64,000 nt of DNA, taken from contig NZ_JAJEJR010000001.1 of the NCBI RefSeq assembly GCF_021390595.1, forward strand, positions 2,294,001 to 2,358,000. The letters are read 5' to 3'. The position numbers and the translations under genes were made by a program. How positions within the stretch are numbered: the stretch's first letter is position 1; every line of letters starts with the position of its first letter. A model generated the notes under the pieces. That model was not told the origin of the DNA. It searched no databases and saw nothing but the letters and a program-made list of their open reading frames with translations. Below, piece by piece: positions 1 through 8,623 of this stretch. Origin of the DNA: Paraburkholderia sp. HP33-1. Its GTDB lineage: Bacteria > Pseudomonadota > Gammaproteobacteria > Burkholderiales > Burkholderiaceae.

Positions 1-573
1 TTCGACTTCCGCGACGGTGACGCGGCCCGCCATCGCGCACATCGGATTGAAGTTGCGCGCGGTGCGGCGATAGATCAGGTTGCCTGACTTGTCAGCCTTC
101 CAGGCCTTGACGAGCGCGACGTCGGCGGTCAGCGAATGTTCGAGCACGTAGTGGCGGTCGCCGAACTGGCGAGTTTCCTTGCCCTCGGCGATCTGCGTGC
201 CGTAGCCGGTGTTCGTGAAAAACGCGGGGATGCCCGAGCCACCCGCGCGCAGCTTCTCGGCGAGCGTGCCTTGCGGCGTGAATTCGAGCTCGAGTTCGCC
301 GGCCAGGTACTGGCGCTCGAACTCCTTGTTCTCACCGACGTACGACGAGATCATCTTCCTGATCTGGCGCGTCTCGAGCAGCAGGCCAAGGCCGAAACCG
401 TCGACGCCCGCATTGTTGCTGATGCAGGTGATGCCCTGCACCTTCGAATCGCGCAGCGCCGCGATCAGCGCCTCGGGAATGCCGCACAGCCCGAAGCCGC
501 CGACGGCGAACGTCTGGCCGTCCTTGACGATGTCCTTCAGCGCCTCGGCGGCGCCTGGATAGACCTTGTTCAT
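1..573 (-). CDS. scoA: 3-oxoacid CoA-transferase subunit A, partial (3' end off the window)
   Basis: The first 191 codons are visible, starting at the ATG at 573 and running off the left edge without a stop. The protein begins [15 protein letters not shown] and carries the family's glycine-rich segment [14 protein letters not shown] and [12 protein letters not shown], followed by [19 protein letters not shown]. This is the alpha subunit of succinyl-CoA:3-ketoacid (acetoacetate) CoA-transferase, which moves CoA from succinyl-CoA to a 3-oxoacid in ketone-body or 3-oxoadipate use. The beta subunit gene would be expected just beyond the left edge. The neighbour on the right is a divergent PAS-LuxR regulator. 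The 3-oxoadipate enzyme PcaI is a close alternative that cannot be excluded from this fragment. Confidence 0.9.
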   Translation of the reverse strand, partial: MNKVYPGAAEALKDIVKDGQTFAVGGFGLCGIPEALIAALRDSKVQGITCISNNAGVDGFGLGLLLETRQIRKMISSYVGENKEFERQYLAGELELEFTPQGTLAEKLRAGGSGIPAFFTNTGYGTQIAEGKETRQFGDRHYVLEHSLTADVALVKAWKADKSGNLIYRRTARNFNPMCAMAGRVTVAEVE

Positions 574-792
574 CAGTATGTCCCTTCCTCTATGGAAACC
601 CGAAACCTGTACGCAGGCCGCCGGATCATTGCGGCTGATATCGCATCTGGCGAACTTGCCGTCGCCTCGCGATACCGCTGCGTCATTCTAGTCATCCGCG
701 GCATGCGCCGCGTTGTCATCTGCCCGAAAGAGTACGCTGGGCCCGCCATACGGCACAATACGCAAAAATACATAAGTACTTGCCGCCCGCCC

Positions 793-1338
793 ATGCCCGC
801 CCTGGATTACCGCACCGCGTTTCACCTCGCGCCGATCGGACTCGTGCTGTCGCGCGAACGGATCATCGAAGACTGCAACGACCAGCTCGCGTCGATCTTC
901 GGCTACGCGCGCGAGGCGCTGATTGGCCAGTCGTTCCAGGTGCTGTATCCATCGGCCGATGAGTTCGAGCGGATCGGCGCGCGCATTCCGCCGATCATGA
1001 CCGCGCAAGGCAGCTACGCGGACGACCGCATCATGAAGCGCGCGAACGGCGAACTGTTCTGGTGTCATGTGACGGGCCGCGCGCAGCAGCGCACCGACCC
1101 GCACGCGGCGGGTGTCTGGACCTTCGAGGATCTGAGCGCGACGCGGCGCGTCGCGGTGGAGCTCACGCCGCGCGAGCGCGAAATCGCCGCGCAACTGGTG
1201 ACCGGCAAGACCAGCAAGCAGATCGGCCGCGTGCTCGATATCAGCCCACGCACGGTCGACGTGTACCGCGCGCGGCTCATGCGCAAATACGATACGGGCA
1301 ATGCCACCGAGTTGTTGCAGCGGCTGCTCGGGGATTGA
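793..1338 (+). CDS. PAS domain / LuxR-type HTH one-component regulator
   Basis: A 181-residue protein. Residues about 5-115 form a PAS sensor fold (FHLAPIGLVLSRERIIEDCN, then FGYAREALIGQSF and DRIMKRANGELFWCHVTG). Residues about 120-181 form a LuxR/GerE helix-turn-helix (LTPREREIAAQLVTGKTSK, then ISPRTVDVYRARLMRKY). It probably binds DNA in response to a ligand sensed by the PAS domain. The frame is open much further upstream, but homology to the PAS domain begins at the ATG at 793, so that start is used although no strong ribosome site precedes it. It is divergent from the CoA-transferase gene across about 220 bp, so control of that operon is a reasonable inference. Confidence 0.85.
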   Translation: MPALDYRTAFHLAPIGLVLSRERIIEDCNDQLASIFGYAREALIGQSFQVLYPSADEFERIGARIPPIMTAQGSYADDRIMKRANGELFWCHVTGRAQQRTDPHAAGVWTFEDLSATRRVAVELTPREREIAAQLVTGKTSKQIGRVLDISPRTVDVYRARLMRKYDTGNATELLQRLLGD

Positions 1339-1369
1339 GAGAGGGGGTTTGAAGGGGGCGGCGGCGCGC

Positions 1370-1801
1370 TCAGGCCGCCTTGATGAGCGGCGCCCGCTCG
1401 ATGGTTGCACGCAGCACATCGGGCACCGGCACCGACTTGCCCGCCGCGTAGTCGATCCACACGCAGCGCGCTGCCCCTCGCGCATAGAGCGTATCCGGCT
1501 CATCCGCACGCAGAAGCTCGAAAGCCGTATCGAAGCTGCTGCGCCCCGGCGTCGCCACCGACATCCGGCCGATCACGTCGCCCGGATAGTGGAGCTGCTT
1601 CAGGAACTCCATCGACGCATTGACGATCACCGGCCCCTGCCCGTCCACGCGATGACCGGGAAAGTCGATGTGCTCGAACCACGAAATCCGCACCTGCTCC
1701 ATGTAGCGGAAATAAACCGTGTTGTTCACATGACCGAACGCGTCCATGTCGCCCCAACGGATCGGCATCGTCATTTCGAAAACTGCGTGAAAATCGCCCA
1801 T
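1370..1801 (-). CDS. Hotdog-fold acyl-CoA thioesterase (YbgC/FcbC type)
   Basis: A 143-residue single-domain thioesterase of the 4-hydroxybenzoyl-CoA thioesterase family. The active-site segment WGDMDAFGHVNNTVYFRYME near residues 16-35 has the catalytic Asp and the HVNN loop typical of the family. It would hydrolyse an acyl- or aroyl-CoA in the cytoplasm; the substrate cannot be read from the sequence. It lies 56 bp downstream of the SDR gene on the same strand, so the two probably form a short operon. A second, only distantly similar, hotdog protein is encoded at 55299-55748. Confidence 0.85.
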   Translation of the reverse strand: MGDFHAVFEMTMPIRWGDMDAFGHVNNTVYFRYMEQVRISWFEHIDFPGHRVDGQGPVIVNASMEFLKQLHYPGDVIGRMSVATPGRSSFDTAFELLRADEPDTLYARGAARCVWIDYAAGKSVPVPDVLRATIERAPLIKAA

Positions 1802-1857
1802 TCTGTACTTTCGTTATTCCTTTGCCGGCTGGATTCTTGAAGCCCTGGACGGCCCGC

Positions 1858-2634
1858 TCACGCGAGCCCGAAGCCGTCGTCCGCGGCGATCACCGAGCCG
1901 TTGATGAACTGCGATTCGTCCGCCGCGAGCAGCAGCAGGAGCCCATCGAGATCCTCCGGCTTGCCGACGCGATGACGCGGCAGCATCGCAATGAGTTTCT
2001 GCCCCTGATCGGTCGACCAGTGGTGATGGTTGATTTCGGTGTCGATATACCCCGGGCAGATCGCGTTCACGTTGATGCCGTGCTTGCCCCACTCGAGCGC
2101 CATCGCCTTCGTCATATGCACGACCGCGGCCTTGCTCATCGAATACAGGCCGATTTGCGGCAACACGCGCAAGCCCGCCATCGACGCGATATTGATGATC
2201 CGGTACGACGGCTTCTGCGCGTTGTTGCCGCGCATGATCATGCGCTTGGCGACTTCCTGCGCGACGAAAAACGCGCCGCGCGTGTTTGTGTCGAACACGT
2301 ATTCGAAGTCCGCGGGCGTGACGTCGGACAGCTTCTGCGTGGTCGACACACCCGAGTTATTGACGAGGATATCGATCGTGCCAGCCTCAGTCTCCGCGTG
2401 CGCGACCGCCGACTTGATGCTCTGGTAGTCGGTCACGTCGAGCGACACGACGTGCGCGGCGCCGCCGGACGCCTCGATTTCCGCGCGCAGTTCCTTGAGC
2501 CGTTCGGTTCGTCGGCTCGCCAGCACGACCTTCGCGCCGGCCTGCGACAGCACCTGCGCGAAGCGCTTGCCCAACCCGCTCGAGGCGCCCGTAATCAGCG
2601 CGACCTTGCCTTCCAGATTGATCGAACGGCCCAT
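1858..2634 (-). CDS. SDR family NAD(P)-dependent oxidoreductase
   Basis: A 258-residue classical short-chain dehydrogenase. It has the cofactor motif TGASSGLG near residues 15-22, the NNSG motif, the catalytic Ser in INIASMAGL and the YSMSK Tyr-Lys pair. Proteins of this type reduce or oxidise a keto/hydroxy group, often a 3-hydroxyacyl-CoA. The gene is followed by a thioesterase and diverges from ETF-ubiquinone oxidoreductase, which suggests a role in acyl-CoA or branched-chain metabolism, but that is inference. The ATG at 2634 is supported by an AAGGA stretch just upstream in the gene's orientation. Confidence 0.88.
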   Translation of the reverse strand: MGRSINLEGKVALITGASSGLGKRFAQVLSQAGAKVVLASRRTERLKELRAEIEASGGAAHVVSLDVTDYQSIKSAVAHAETEAGTIDILVNNSGVSTTQKLSDVTPADFEYVFDTNTRGAFFVAQEVAKRMIMRGNNAQKPSYRIINIASMAGLRVLPQIGLYSMSKAAVVHMTKAMALEWGKHGINVNAICPGYIDTEINHHHWSTDQGQKLIAMLPRHRVGKPEDLDGLLLLLAADESQFINGSVIAADDGFGLA

Positions 2635-2718
2635 TGTCTTTCCTTGTTCGGTTGTAATGACAACTGCGGTTGACGGGGTTCGGTAGGACCGTCACTCAGG
2701 GTCGATACCGTATCACGA

Positions 2719-2738
2719 AATAGTACGATCGTGCTAAT
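2719..2738. promoter_or_regulatory. Palindromic operator candidate between SDR and ETF-QO genes
   Basis: The 20 bp AATAGTACGATCGTGCTAAT form an inverted repeat with 8 of 10 positions matching. The site is centred about 95 bp upstream of both divergent start codons. The shape resembles operators of TetR-family regulators of fatty-acid and branched-chain amino-acid breakdown; I recall similar motifs for betaproteobacterial FadP-like repressors, but the match to a named motif is from memory and unverified. No matching regulator gene is in the window. Confidence 0.5.
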
Positions 2739-2822
2739 CTGCGGGTTTTGGGTTGCGGTGCAAGAATCGATCGCCCACAATACGAACCCGAAAAAAGTAT
2801 TCTAACGGTAAGAGGAGCATCG

Positions 2823-4496
2823 ATGACCCCCGCAAGTCTCATTGAGCAGTACGGCCCACGCGAGTCGATGGAGTACGACGTCGTAATCGTCGGCGGCGGC
2901 CCGGCTGGCCTGTCGGCGGCGATTCGCCTGAAGCAGCGCGCTGCCGAACAAGGCGTCGAGCTTGGCGTGTGCGTACTCGAAAAAGGCTCTGAGATTGGGG
3001 CGCATATTCTGTCGGGCGCGGTGATGGATCCGCGCGCACTGACCGAACTGATCCCGGACTGGAAGGAAAAAGGCGCGCCGCTGACGGTCGACGTGACCGA
3101 AGACCGCTTCCTGTTCCTGTCGGAAACGGGCGCGAAGAGCGTGCCGAACTGGGCGCTGCCGGACAATTTCAAGAACCACGGCAACTATGTGATCAGCCTC
3201 GCGAACGTGACGCGCTGGCTGGGCCAGCAGGCCGAGGCGCTCGGCGTCGAGATTTTCCCGGGCTTTCCGGCGGCCGAGGTGCTGTACAACGACGACGGCT
3301 CGGTCAAGGGCGTCGCGACCGGCAACCTCGGCATCGGCAAGGACGGCGAACCGACCGAGAACTTCCAGCTCGGCATGGAACTTCACGCGAAGTACACGCT
3401 GTTCTGCGAAGGTGCGCGCGGTCACCTCGGCCGTCAGCTGAACGACCGGTTCAAGCTGCGCGACGGCGTCGATCCGCAGGTGTACGGCATCGGTATCAAG
3501 GAGCTGTGGGAGATCGATCCCGCCAGGCACAAGCCGGGGCTGGTGATGCACACGGCCGGCTGGCCGCTCGAAAACGACACCTACGGCGGCTCGTTCCTCT
3601 ACCACATGGACAACAACCAGGTCGTGGTGGGCTTCGTGGTCGGCCTCGGCTATTCGAATCCGTATCTGTCGCCGTTCGAGGAATTCCAGCGCTACAAGAC
3701 GCATCCGGCGATCCGAGCGATTCTCGAAGGAGGCAAGCGCGTGTCGTACGGCGCGCGCGCGATCACCGCGGGCGGCCTGATGTCGCTGCCGAAGCTGGTG
3801 TTCCCGGGCGGCGCGCTGGTCGGCGACGACGCGGGCTTCCTGAACGCATCGCGCATCAAAGGTTCGCACGCCGCGATCAAGACCGGCATGCTCGCGGCCG
3901 ACGCCGCGTTCGACGCCGTGCAGGCCGGTCGTCAGGCAGACGAGCTGAGCGCTTACCCGGAAACCTTCAAGACGTCGTGGCTGTACACCGAACTGTATCG
4001 CGCGCGTAACTTCAAGCAGTGGATGAGCAAGGGGCTTTACCTCGGCACGCTGATGGTCGGTATCGAGCAGAAGCTGCTCGGCGGCAACGTGCCTTGGACG
4101 CTGCATCATCAGCACTCCGATCATGAGATGCTGAAGCCGGCTTCGCAGTGCAAGCCGATCACGTATCCGAAGCCGGACGGCAAGCTGACGTTCGATCGGC
4201 TGTCCTCGGTGTTCATCTCGAACACGAATCACGAGGAAAATCAGCCGGCGCACCTGACGTTGAAAGATCCGACCGTGCCGGTCAACGTGAACTGGCAGAC
4301 CTATGCGGGACCGGAGTCACGTTATTGCCCGGCTGGCGTGTACGAGTTCGTGAAGAACGACGAAGGTAACGAGCGGCTCGTGATCAATGCGCAGAACTGC
4401 GTGCACTGCAAGACCTGCGACATCAAGGACCCGACGCAGAATATCGTGTGGGTCACGCCGGAAGGCGGTGGCGGTCCGAACTATCCGAATATGTGA
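2823..4496 (+). CDS. Electron transfer flavoprotein-ubiquinone oxidoreductase
   Basis: A 557-residue flavo-iron-sulfur protein that passes electrons from reduced ETF (fed by acyl-CoA dehydrogenases) to ubiquinone at the inner membrane. The N-terminal FAD-binding motif VVIVGGGPAGLSAA is near residues 20-33. Near the C-terminus are YCPAGVYEF and CVHCKTCDIKDP, which supply the four cysteines of the 4Fe-4S cluster. Length matches the family. An upstream in-frame start at 2748 exists, but the ATG at 2823 is preceded by AGAGGAG at a good distance and fits the family N-terminus. It is transcribed alone, with a palindromic site about 85 bp upstream, and converges on aroC. Confidence 0.96.
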   Translation: MTPASLIEQYGPRESMEYDVVIVGGGPAGLSAAIRLKQRAAEQGVELGVCVLEKGSEIGAHILSGAVMDPRALTELIPDWKEKGAPLTVDVTEDRFLFLSETGAKSVPNWALPDNFKNHGNYVISLANVTRWLGQQAEALGVEIFPGFPAAEVLYNDDGSVKGVATGNLGIGKDGEPTENFQLGMELHAKYTLFCEGARGHLGRQLNDRFKLRDGVDPQVYGIGIKELWEIDPARHKPGLVMHTAGWPLENDTYGGSFLYHMDNNQVVVGFVVGLGYSNPYLSPFEEFQRYKTHPAIRAILEGGKRVSYGARAITAGGLMSLPKLVFPGGALVGDDAGFLNASRIKGSHAAIKTGMLAADAAFDAVQAGRQADELSAYPETFKTSWLYTELYRARNFKQWMSKGLYLGTLMVGIEQKLLGGNVPWTLHHQHSDHEMLKPASQCKPITYPKPDGKLTFDRLSSVFISNTNHEENQPAHLTLKDPTVPVNVNWQTYAGPESRYCPAGVYEFVKNDEGNERLVINAQNCVHCKTCDIKDPTQNIVWVTPEGGGGPNYPNM

Positions 4497-4509
4497 TTGG
4501 CCATGAAGG

Positions 4510-4533
4510 TCGCGTGCGCGATTGCGCACGCGA
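4510..4533. terminator. Hairpin between convergent ETF-QO and aroC
   Basis: A perfect 10-bp stem (TCGCGTGCGC paired with GCGCACGCGA) with a GATT loop lies in the 70-bp gap between two converging genes. There is no T-tract on either side, so it may act as a transcription barrier or RNA 3'-end protector rather than a classical intrinsic terminator. Confidence 0.5.
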
Positions 4534-4566
4534 TGCCACACGAGATTCGCGACTTGAGATGACGTG

Positions 4567-5667
4567 TTACGGCGCGCTCGCCGCGATCTTTGGCGTGCTC
4601 ACGGCCACGTCTCCGCATTGCGCGCGATGGCGCAGCGCGTGATCAATCAGCACTAGCGCGAGCATCGACTCGGCGATCGGCGTCGCGCGAATACCGACGC
4701 ACGGGTCGTGCCGCCCGAAGGTTTCGACGACCGCCGGCTGCCCCGCCTTGTCGATCGAACGGCGCGGCGTGCGAATGCTCGACGTCGGCTTGATCGCGAT
4801 CGACACCGTGATGTCCTGCCCCGTCGAAATACCACCGAGCACGCCGCCCGCGTGATTGCCGACAAAACCCTCCGGCGTCAGCTCGTCGCCATGGACTGAG
4901 CCGCGTTGCGCGACGCTCGCGAAGCCCGCGCCGATCTCCACACCCTTCACCGCGTTGATGCCCATCATCGCGTGCGCGATGTCGGCGTCGAGGCGATCGA
5001 ACAGCGGCTCGCCGAGGCCGACCGGCACACCGGATGCGACCACGTTGATGCGCGCGCCGATCGAATCGCCGTCCTTGCGCAGCGCGTCCATATACGCCTC
5101 GAGTTGCGGCACGATCTGCGCGTTCGGCACGAAGAACGGGTTTTCGCGCACCTGCGCCCAGTCGACGAACGGCACGTCGATCTCGCCGAGCGCGGCCATA
5201 TAGCCGCGAATCTCAGTGCCGAACTTCTCGCGCAGCCACTTCTTCGCGACCGCCCCCGCCGCGACCGTCGGCGCCGTCAGCCGCGCCGACGACCGGCCGC
5301 CGCCACGGTAATCGCGAATGCCGTACTTCTGCCAGTAGGTGTAGTCGGCGTGGCCGGGGCGGAACGTCTCGGCAATGTTGCCGTAGTCCTTGCTGCGCTG
5401 ATCGGTGTTGCGGATCAGCAGCGCGATCGGTGCGCCGGTGGTTTGACCTTCGAACACGCCCGACAGGATCTCGACCTTGTCCTCTTCCTGGCGCTGCGTC
5501 ACGTGGCGCGACGTGCCCGGCTTGCGGCGATCGAGTTCGAACTGGATGTCGGCTTCGTTGAGCGCCAGGCCCGGCGGGCAGCCGTCGATCACGCAGCCGA
5601 TAGCGGGGCCGTGCGATTCGCCGAAGGTCGTGACAGTGAAAAGCGTACCGAGCGTGTTGCCGGACAT
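4567..5667 (-). CDS. aroC: Chorismate synthase
   Basis: A 366-residue protein with the FMN-binding and catalytic signatures of chorismate synthase: FGESHG near residues 15-20, [12 protein letters not shown] near 125 and [16 protein letters not shown] near 320. It catalyses the 1,4-elimination of phosphate from 5-enolpyruvylshikimate-3-phosphate, the last shared step to aromatic amino acids. Length and the [10 protein letters not shown] start are canonical. The MFS-acyltransferase fusion gene lies downstream-facing on the same strand 85 bp upstream, so the two may be cotranscribed. Confidence 0.98.
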   Translation of the reverse strand: MSGNTLGTLFTVTTFGESHGPAIGCVIDGCPPGLALNEADIQFELDRRKPGTSRHVTQRQEEDKVEILSGVFEGQTTGAPIALLIRNTDQRSKDYGNIAETFRPGHADYTYWQKYGIRDYRGGGRSSARLTAPTVAAGAVAKKWLREKFGTEIRGYMAALGEIDVPFVDWAQVRENPFFVPNAQIVPQLEAYMDALRKDGDSIGARINVVASGVPVGLGEPLFDRLDADIAHAMMGINAVKGVEIGAGFASVAQRGSVHGDELTPEGFVGNHAGGVLGGISTGQDITVSIAIKPTSSIRTPRRSIDKAGQPAVVETFGRHDPCVGIRATPIAESMLALVLIDHALRHRAQCGDVAVSTPKIAASAP

Positions 5668-5751
5668 GAGCGTCGTCCAAAGAAATGCGGGGAGAACGCT
5701 ATTATGCCAGCCCGCTCGCGTCGAAGCGGGGCCCGGCGACGGCGGTGGCCG

Positions 5752-7689
5752 CTATTTCCGCGCACCGCGCAGCTCGGTCACGAGCTGCTGTAGCTTCTCC
5801 GGCGTGGCCAGCGCCGGGTCGATCGGCTCGCCGACCGCGAGGCTCAGCCGGCTCATCACGCCTTTGCTGATCGGCCGCGGCCAGTGCGCATCGAGCGAGC
5901 GCGAGAACACGCTGCCCCACAGACCACGCAGCGCCATCGGAATGACCGGCGCAGGCGTGCGCTTGACGATCTCGCTCACACCGTGGCGAAATGGATTCAG
6001 CTCGCCGGTGCGCGTCAGCTTGCCTTCGGGAAAGATGCAGACGAGTTCGCCGTCGGCGAGCGCCTGCGCGCACAGATCGTACGCGCGCGTGAGCAGCGCC
6101 GGATCCTCATGCGAGGGCGAGATCGGAATCGCCTTCGCATGCCGGAACAGCCAACCGACGAACGGCGAGCGGAAAATCTGATGGTCCATTACGAAGCGGA
6201 TCGGCCGCGGGCTTTCGGCCATGATGACGATCGCATCGACGAAACTGACGTGGTTGCACACGAGCACCGCCGCGCCCTCCTCCGGAATCCGCTCCGCATG
6301 CACGAGCCTGATCCGGTAGAACGTGTGCACGAGCAGCCACGCGATGAAGCGCAGCAGGAACTCAGGCACCAGTGAATAGATGTAGCCCGCAACGACCACG
6401 TTCAGCAAAGCGGTGACGAGGAAGATCGCCGGAATGCCGAAGCCCGCGGCGGTCATGCCCATCGCCATCAGCGCCGACACGATCATGAACAGCGAATTGA
6501 GGATATTGTTCGCGGCGATGATGCGCGCGCGATGACTCGGCTGACTCCGGCTCTGGATCAGCGCATAAAGCGGCACGCTGTAGAAGCCGCCGAACATCGC
6601 GAGCAGGAACAGATCGGCGAGCACGCGCCAATGCGCGAGCCGCGCGAGAAACTCGCCGACACTGAGCAGGTGCCCCGCCGGCGGCAGCGCGTGGCTCGCG
6701 AAAAAAAGATCGATCGCGAACACGCTCATACCGATCGATCCAAGCGGCACGAGGCCGACTTCGATGCGCCGCTTCGAGAGCCGTTCGCACAGCAGCGAGC
6801 CGATGCCGATGCCGATCGAAAACGTGGCGAGCAGCACGGTCACGACGTCGGGATCGCCGGACAGCACGTCCTTGGCGAAATTGAAGAACGATGCAAGGAA
6901 GGTCGCGCCGACGAACCACAGCCACGAAATGCCGAGCAGGCTCAGAAACACCGTGCGGTTTTCGTGCGCGAGCTTGAGATTGCGCCACGTTTCGCTTACT
7001 GGATTCCAGTTGATGCGCAACTCCGGCTGGGGCGCGGGCGTAGCCGGCACGAAGCCCGACACCGCGCGCCCTATCAGCGCGAACGATATACACGCGCAAG
7101 CCAGCACCACCGCCCCATGCTCGGCGAACCCCGCGCCCGCGCCGCCGACGATCGTGCCGACCAGGATCGCGACGAAGGTGCCCATCTCGACCATGCCGTT
7201 ACCGCCGACCAGCTCCGCCTTCGACAGATGCTGCGGCAGATACGAGTACTTGACCGGCCCGAACACGGTCGAATGCACGCCCATCAGGAACGTGCACAGA
7301 TACAGCAATGGCGCGCTATGCAGCCAGAACCCGGCGCCGCCGACCAGCATCACCGCAATCTCGAAAGTCTTGACGAGACGCGTGAGCAACGCCTTGTCGT
7401 ACTTGTCGGCGATCTGGCCGGAAGTGGCCGAAAACAGCACGAACGGCAGAATGAAAATCGCGGAGATCAGGAACGCCGCGGTTTTCGGATCGACGCCTGA
7501 AAAGCGCGCCGCCTGATACGTGACGAGCGACGTGAAGCCGATCTTGAACACGTTGTCGTTCATCGCGCCGAGAAACTGCGTCCAGAAGAACGGCGCGAAA
7601 CGGCGCTGGCCGAGCAGGCTGAACTGGGATTCATGCGCTTCATGCGCGCGAGCGGCGCGGCGGGCGCGAGGCAACGGACGATCGTTCAT
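5752..7689 (-). CDS. MFS transporter fused to 1-acylglycerol-3-phosphate acyltransferase domain
   Basis: A 645-residue two-domain membrane protein. Residues about 25-430 are a 12-helix MFS module of the lysophospholipid-transporter (LplT) kind, starting RFAPFFWTQFLGAMNDNVFK. Residues about 440-645 are a PlsC acyltransferase domain with the HX4D motif NHVSFVD and the substrate motif FPEGKLTR. The combination suggests flipping of lysophospholipid inward and re-acylation. Many LplT-Aas fusions end in an additional acyl-ACP synthetase domain, which is absent here. The gene lies between aroC and the CBS-domain gene, all on the same strand. Confidence 0.9.
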   Translation of the reverse strand: MNDRPLPRARRAARAHEAHESQFSLLGQRRFAPFFWTQFLGAMNDNVFKIGFTSLVTYQAARFSGVDPKTAAFLISAIFILPFVLFSATSGQIADKYDKALLTRLVKTFEIAVMLVGGAGFWLHSAPLLYLCTFLMGVHSTVFGPVKYSYLPQHLSKAELVGGNGMVEMGTFVAILVGTIVGGAGAGFAEHGAVVLACACISFALIGRAVSGFVPATPAPQPELRINWNPVSETWRNLKLAHENRTVFLSLLGISWLWFVGATFLASFFNFAKDVLSGDPDVVTVLLATFSIGIGIGSLLCERLSKRRIEVGLVPLGSIGMSVFAIDLFFASHALPPAGHLLSVGEFLARLAHWRVLADLFLLAMFGGFYSVPLYALIQSRSQPSHRARIIAANNILNSLFMIVSALMAMGMTAAGFGIPAIFLVTALLNVVVAGYIYSLVPEFLLRFIAWLLVHTFYRIRLVHAERIPEEGAAVLVCNHVSFVDAIVIMAESPRPIRFVMDHQIFRSPFVGWLFRHAKAIPISPSHEDPALLTRAYDLCAQALADGELVCIFPEGKLTRTGELNPFRHGVSEIVKRTPAPVIPMALRGLWGSVFSRSLDAHWPRPISKGVMSRLSLAVGEPIDPALATPEKLQQLVTELRGARK

Positions 7690-7784
7690 GAAGTCGGGAG
7701 AACGGCGCGGAAAAACGACAACGAAGCCGCCGGGGTGGCGGGCACGCGGACCGGTGCGCCAAGTCCAGACACCGGGCCGGACAC

Positions 7785-7812
7785 AAAAAAGGCGCCCGCT
7801 TGCGCGCGCGCC
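7785..7812 (-). terminator. Intrinsic terminator after CBS-domain gene
   Basis: Read on the minus strand, a 9-bp GC stem with one mismatch (GGCGCGCGC against GCGGGCGCC) and a GCAA loop is followed directly by six Ts. It lies 60 bp past the stop of the CBS-domain gene and before the next gene on the strand, so it should end the CBS transcript. Confidence 0.75.
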
Positions 7813-7870
7813 CTGTCGGCGGATTCACGCTCGCAGCAACGGCCGGAGCGCGACGTTCGAGCCACGCGCA

Positions 7871-8338
7871 TCAATGCGCCGGCTGCTGGCCCTGTCCTTC
7901 CTGCTCTTCCGGCCAGTCGCGGATATAGGCTTTCAGCATGCGGTTCTCGAAGCTCTGCTCCTCGACCACCGCCTTCGCGACGTCGTAAAACGAGATGACG
8001 CCCATCAGCGTACGGCTTTCCATGACGGGCAGATAGCGCACGTGATGCTCGAGCATCATGCGGCGCACTTCGTTGACGTCGGTCTCGGGCGTGCAGGTGA
8101 GCGGATGGTCGTCCATCACCTTGCGGATCGTCGAGGTGCCGACGCTGCCGCCGTTCTCCTTCAACGTCAGAATAATTTCGCGAAACGTCAGCATGCCGAC
8201 GAGGTCGCCGTATTCCATCACGACCAGCGAACCGATGTCGTGCTCGGCCATCGTATTGACGGCGTCATGCAGCGTGGTATCCGGCGTGACCGTAAAAAGG
8301 GTGTTGCCCTTGACTTTAAGAATGTCGCTGACGCGCAT
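7871..8338 (-). CDS. Tandem CBS-domain protein
   Basis: A 155-residue protein made of two CBS domains (residues about 5-65 and 75-135: TLHDAVNTMAEHDIGSLVVM and DVNEVRRMMLEHHVRYLPVM). CBS pairs bind adenine nucleotides and usually regulate a partner protein. No catalytic domain is attached, so its partner is unknown. It begins MRVSDILKVKGN, and an AGGAGATAG ribosome site lies immediately upstream. It is monocistronic, with its own terminator at 7785-7812. Confidence 0.88.
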   Translation of the reverse strand: MRVSDILKVKGNTLFTVTPDTTLHDAVNTMAEHDIGSLVVMEYGDLVGMLTFREIILTLKENGGSVGTSTIRKVMDDHPLTCTPETDVNEVRRMMLEHHVRYLPVMESRTLMGVISFYDVAKAVVEEQSFENRMLKAYIRDWPEEQEGQGQQPAH

Positions 8339-8623
8339 GATCTATCTCCTGATACCGCCAATCTTGCAATGCATTAAGTGTTTTACCGATCCTAGCGGAA
8401 AGGCCCATAAAAGGAAAGCGGGCCGCCGGCCAAGGCCCAGCGGCCTTTCGCGATCTCGAATTCGTCTGACTTCGGCATTTCTAGCACGCCCCGCTCACGG
8501 CTCACGCCGGACAAACCCGCGGTTCAACCCGCGGGAAAACCGCGCTTGAAGCGGCGCGCGCCAATGATAGGATGGCCGCCCACCCTGATCTTTCGCGAGG
8601 CCGCTCGCGGCCCGCCGCTCACG

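Noticed and set aside
8339..8623. SAM- or SAH-sensing riboswitch upstream of metY
   Set aside because: There is a short GC hairpin (8516-8535), but no arrangement resembling known SAM-II, SAM-I or SAH folds was found by eye; a covariance-model search would decide.
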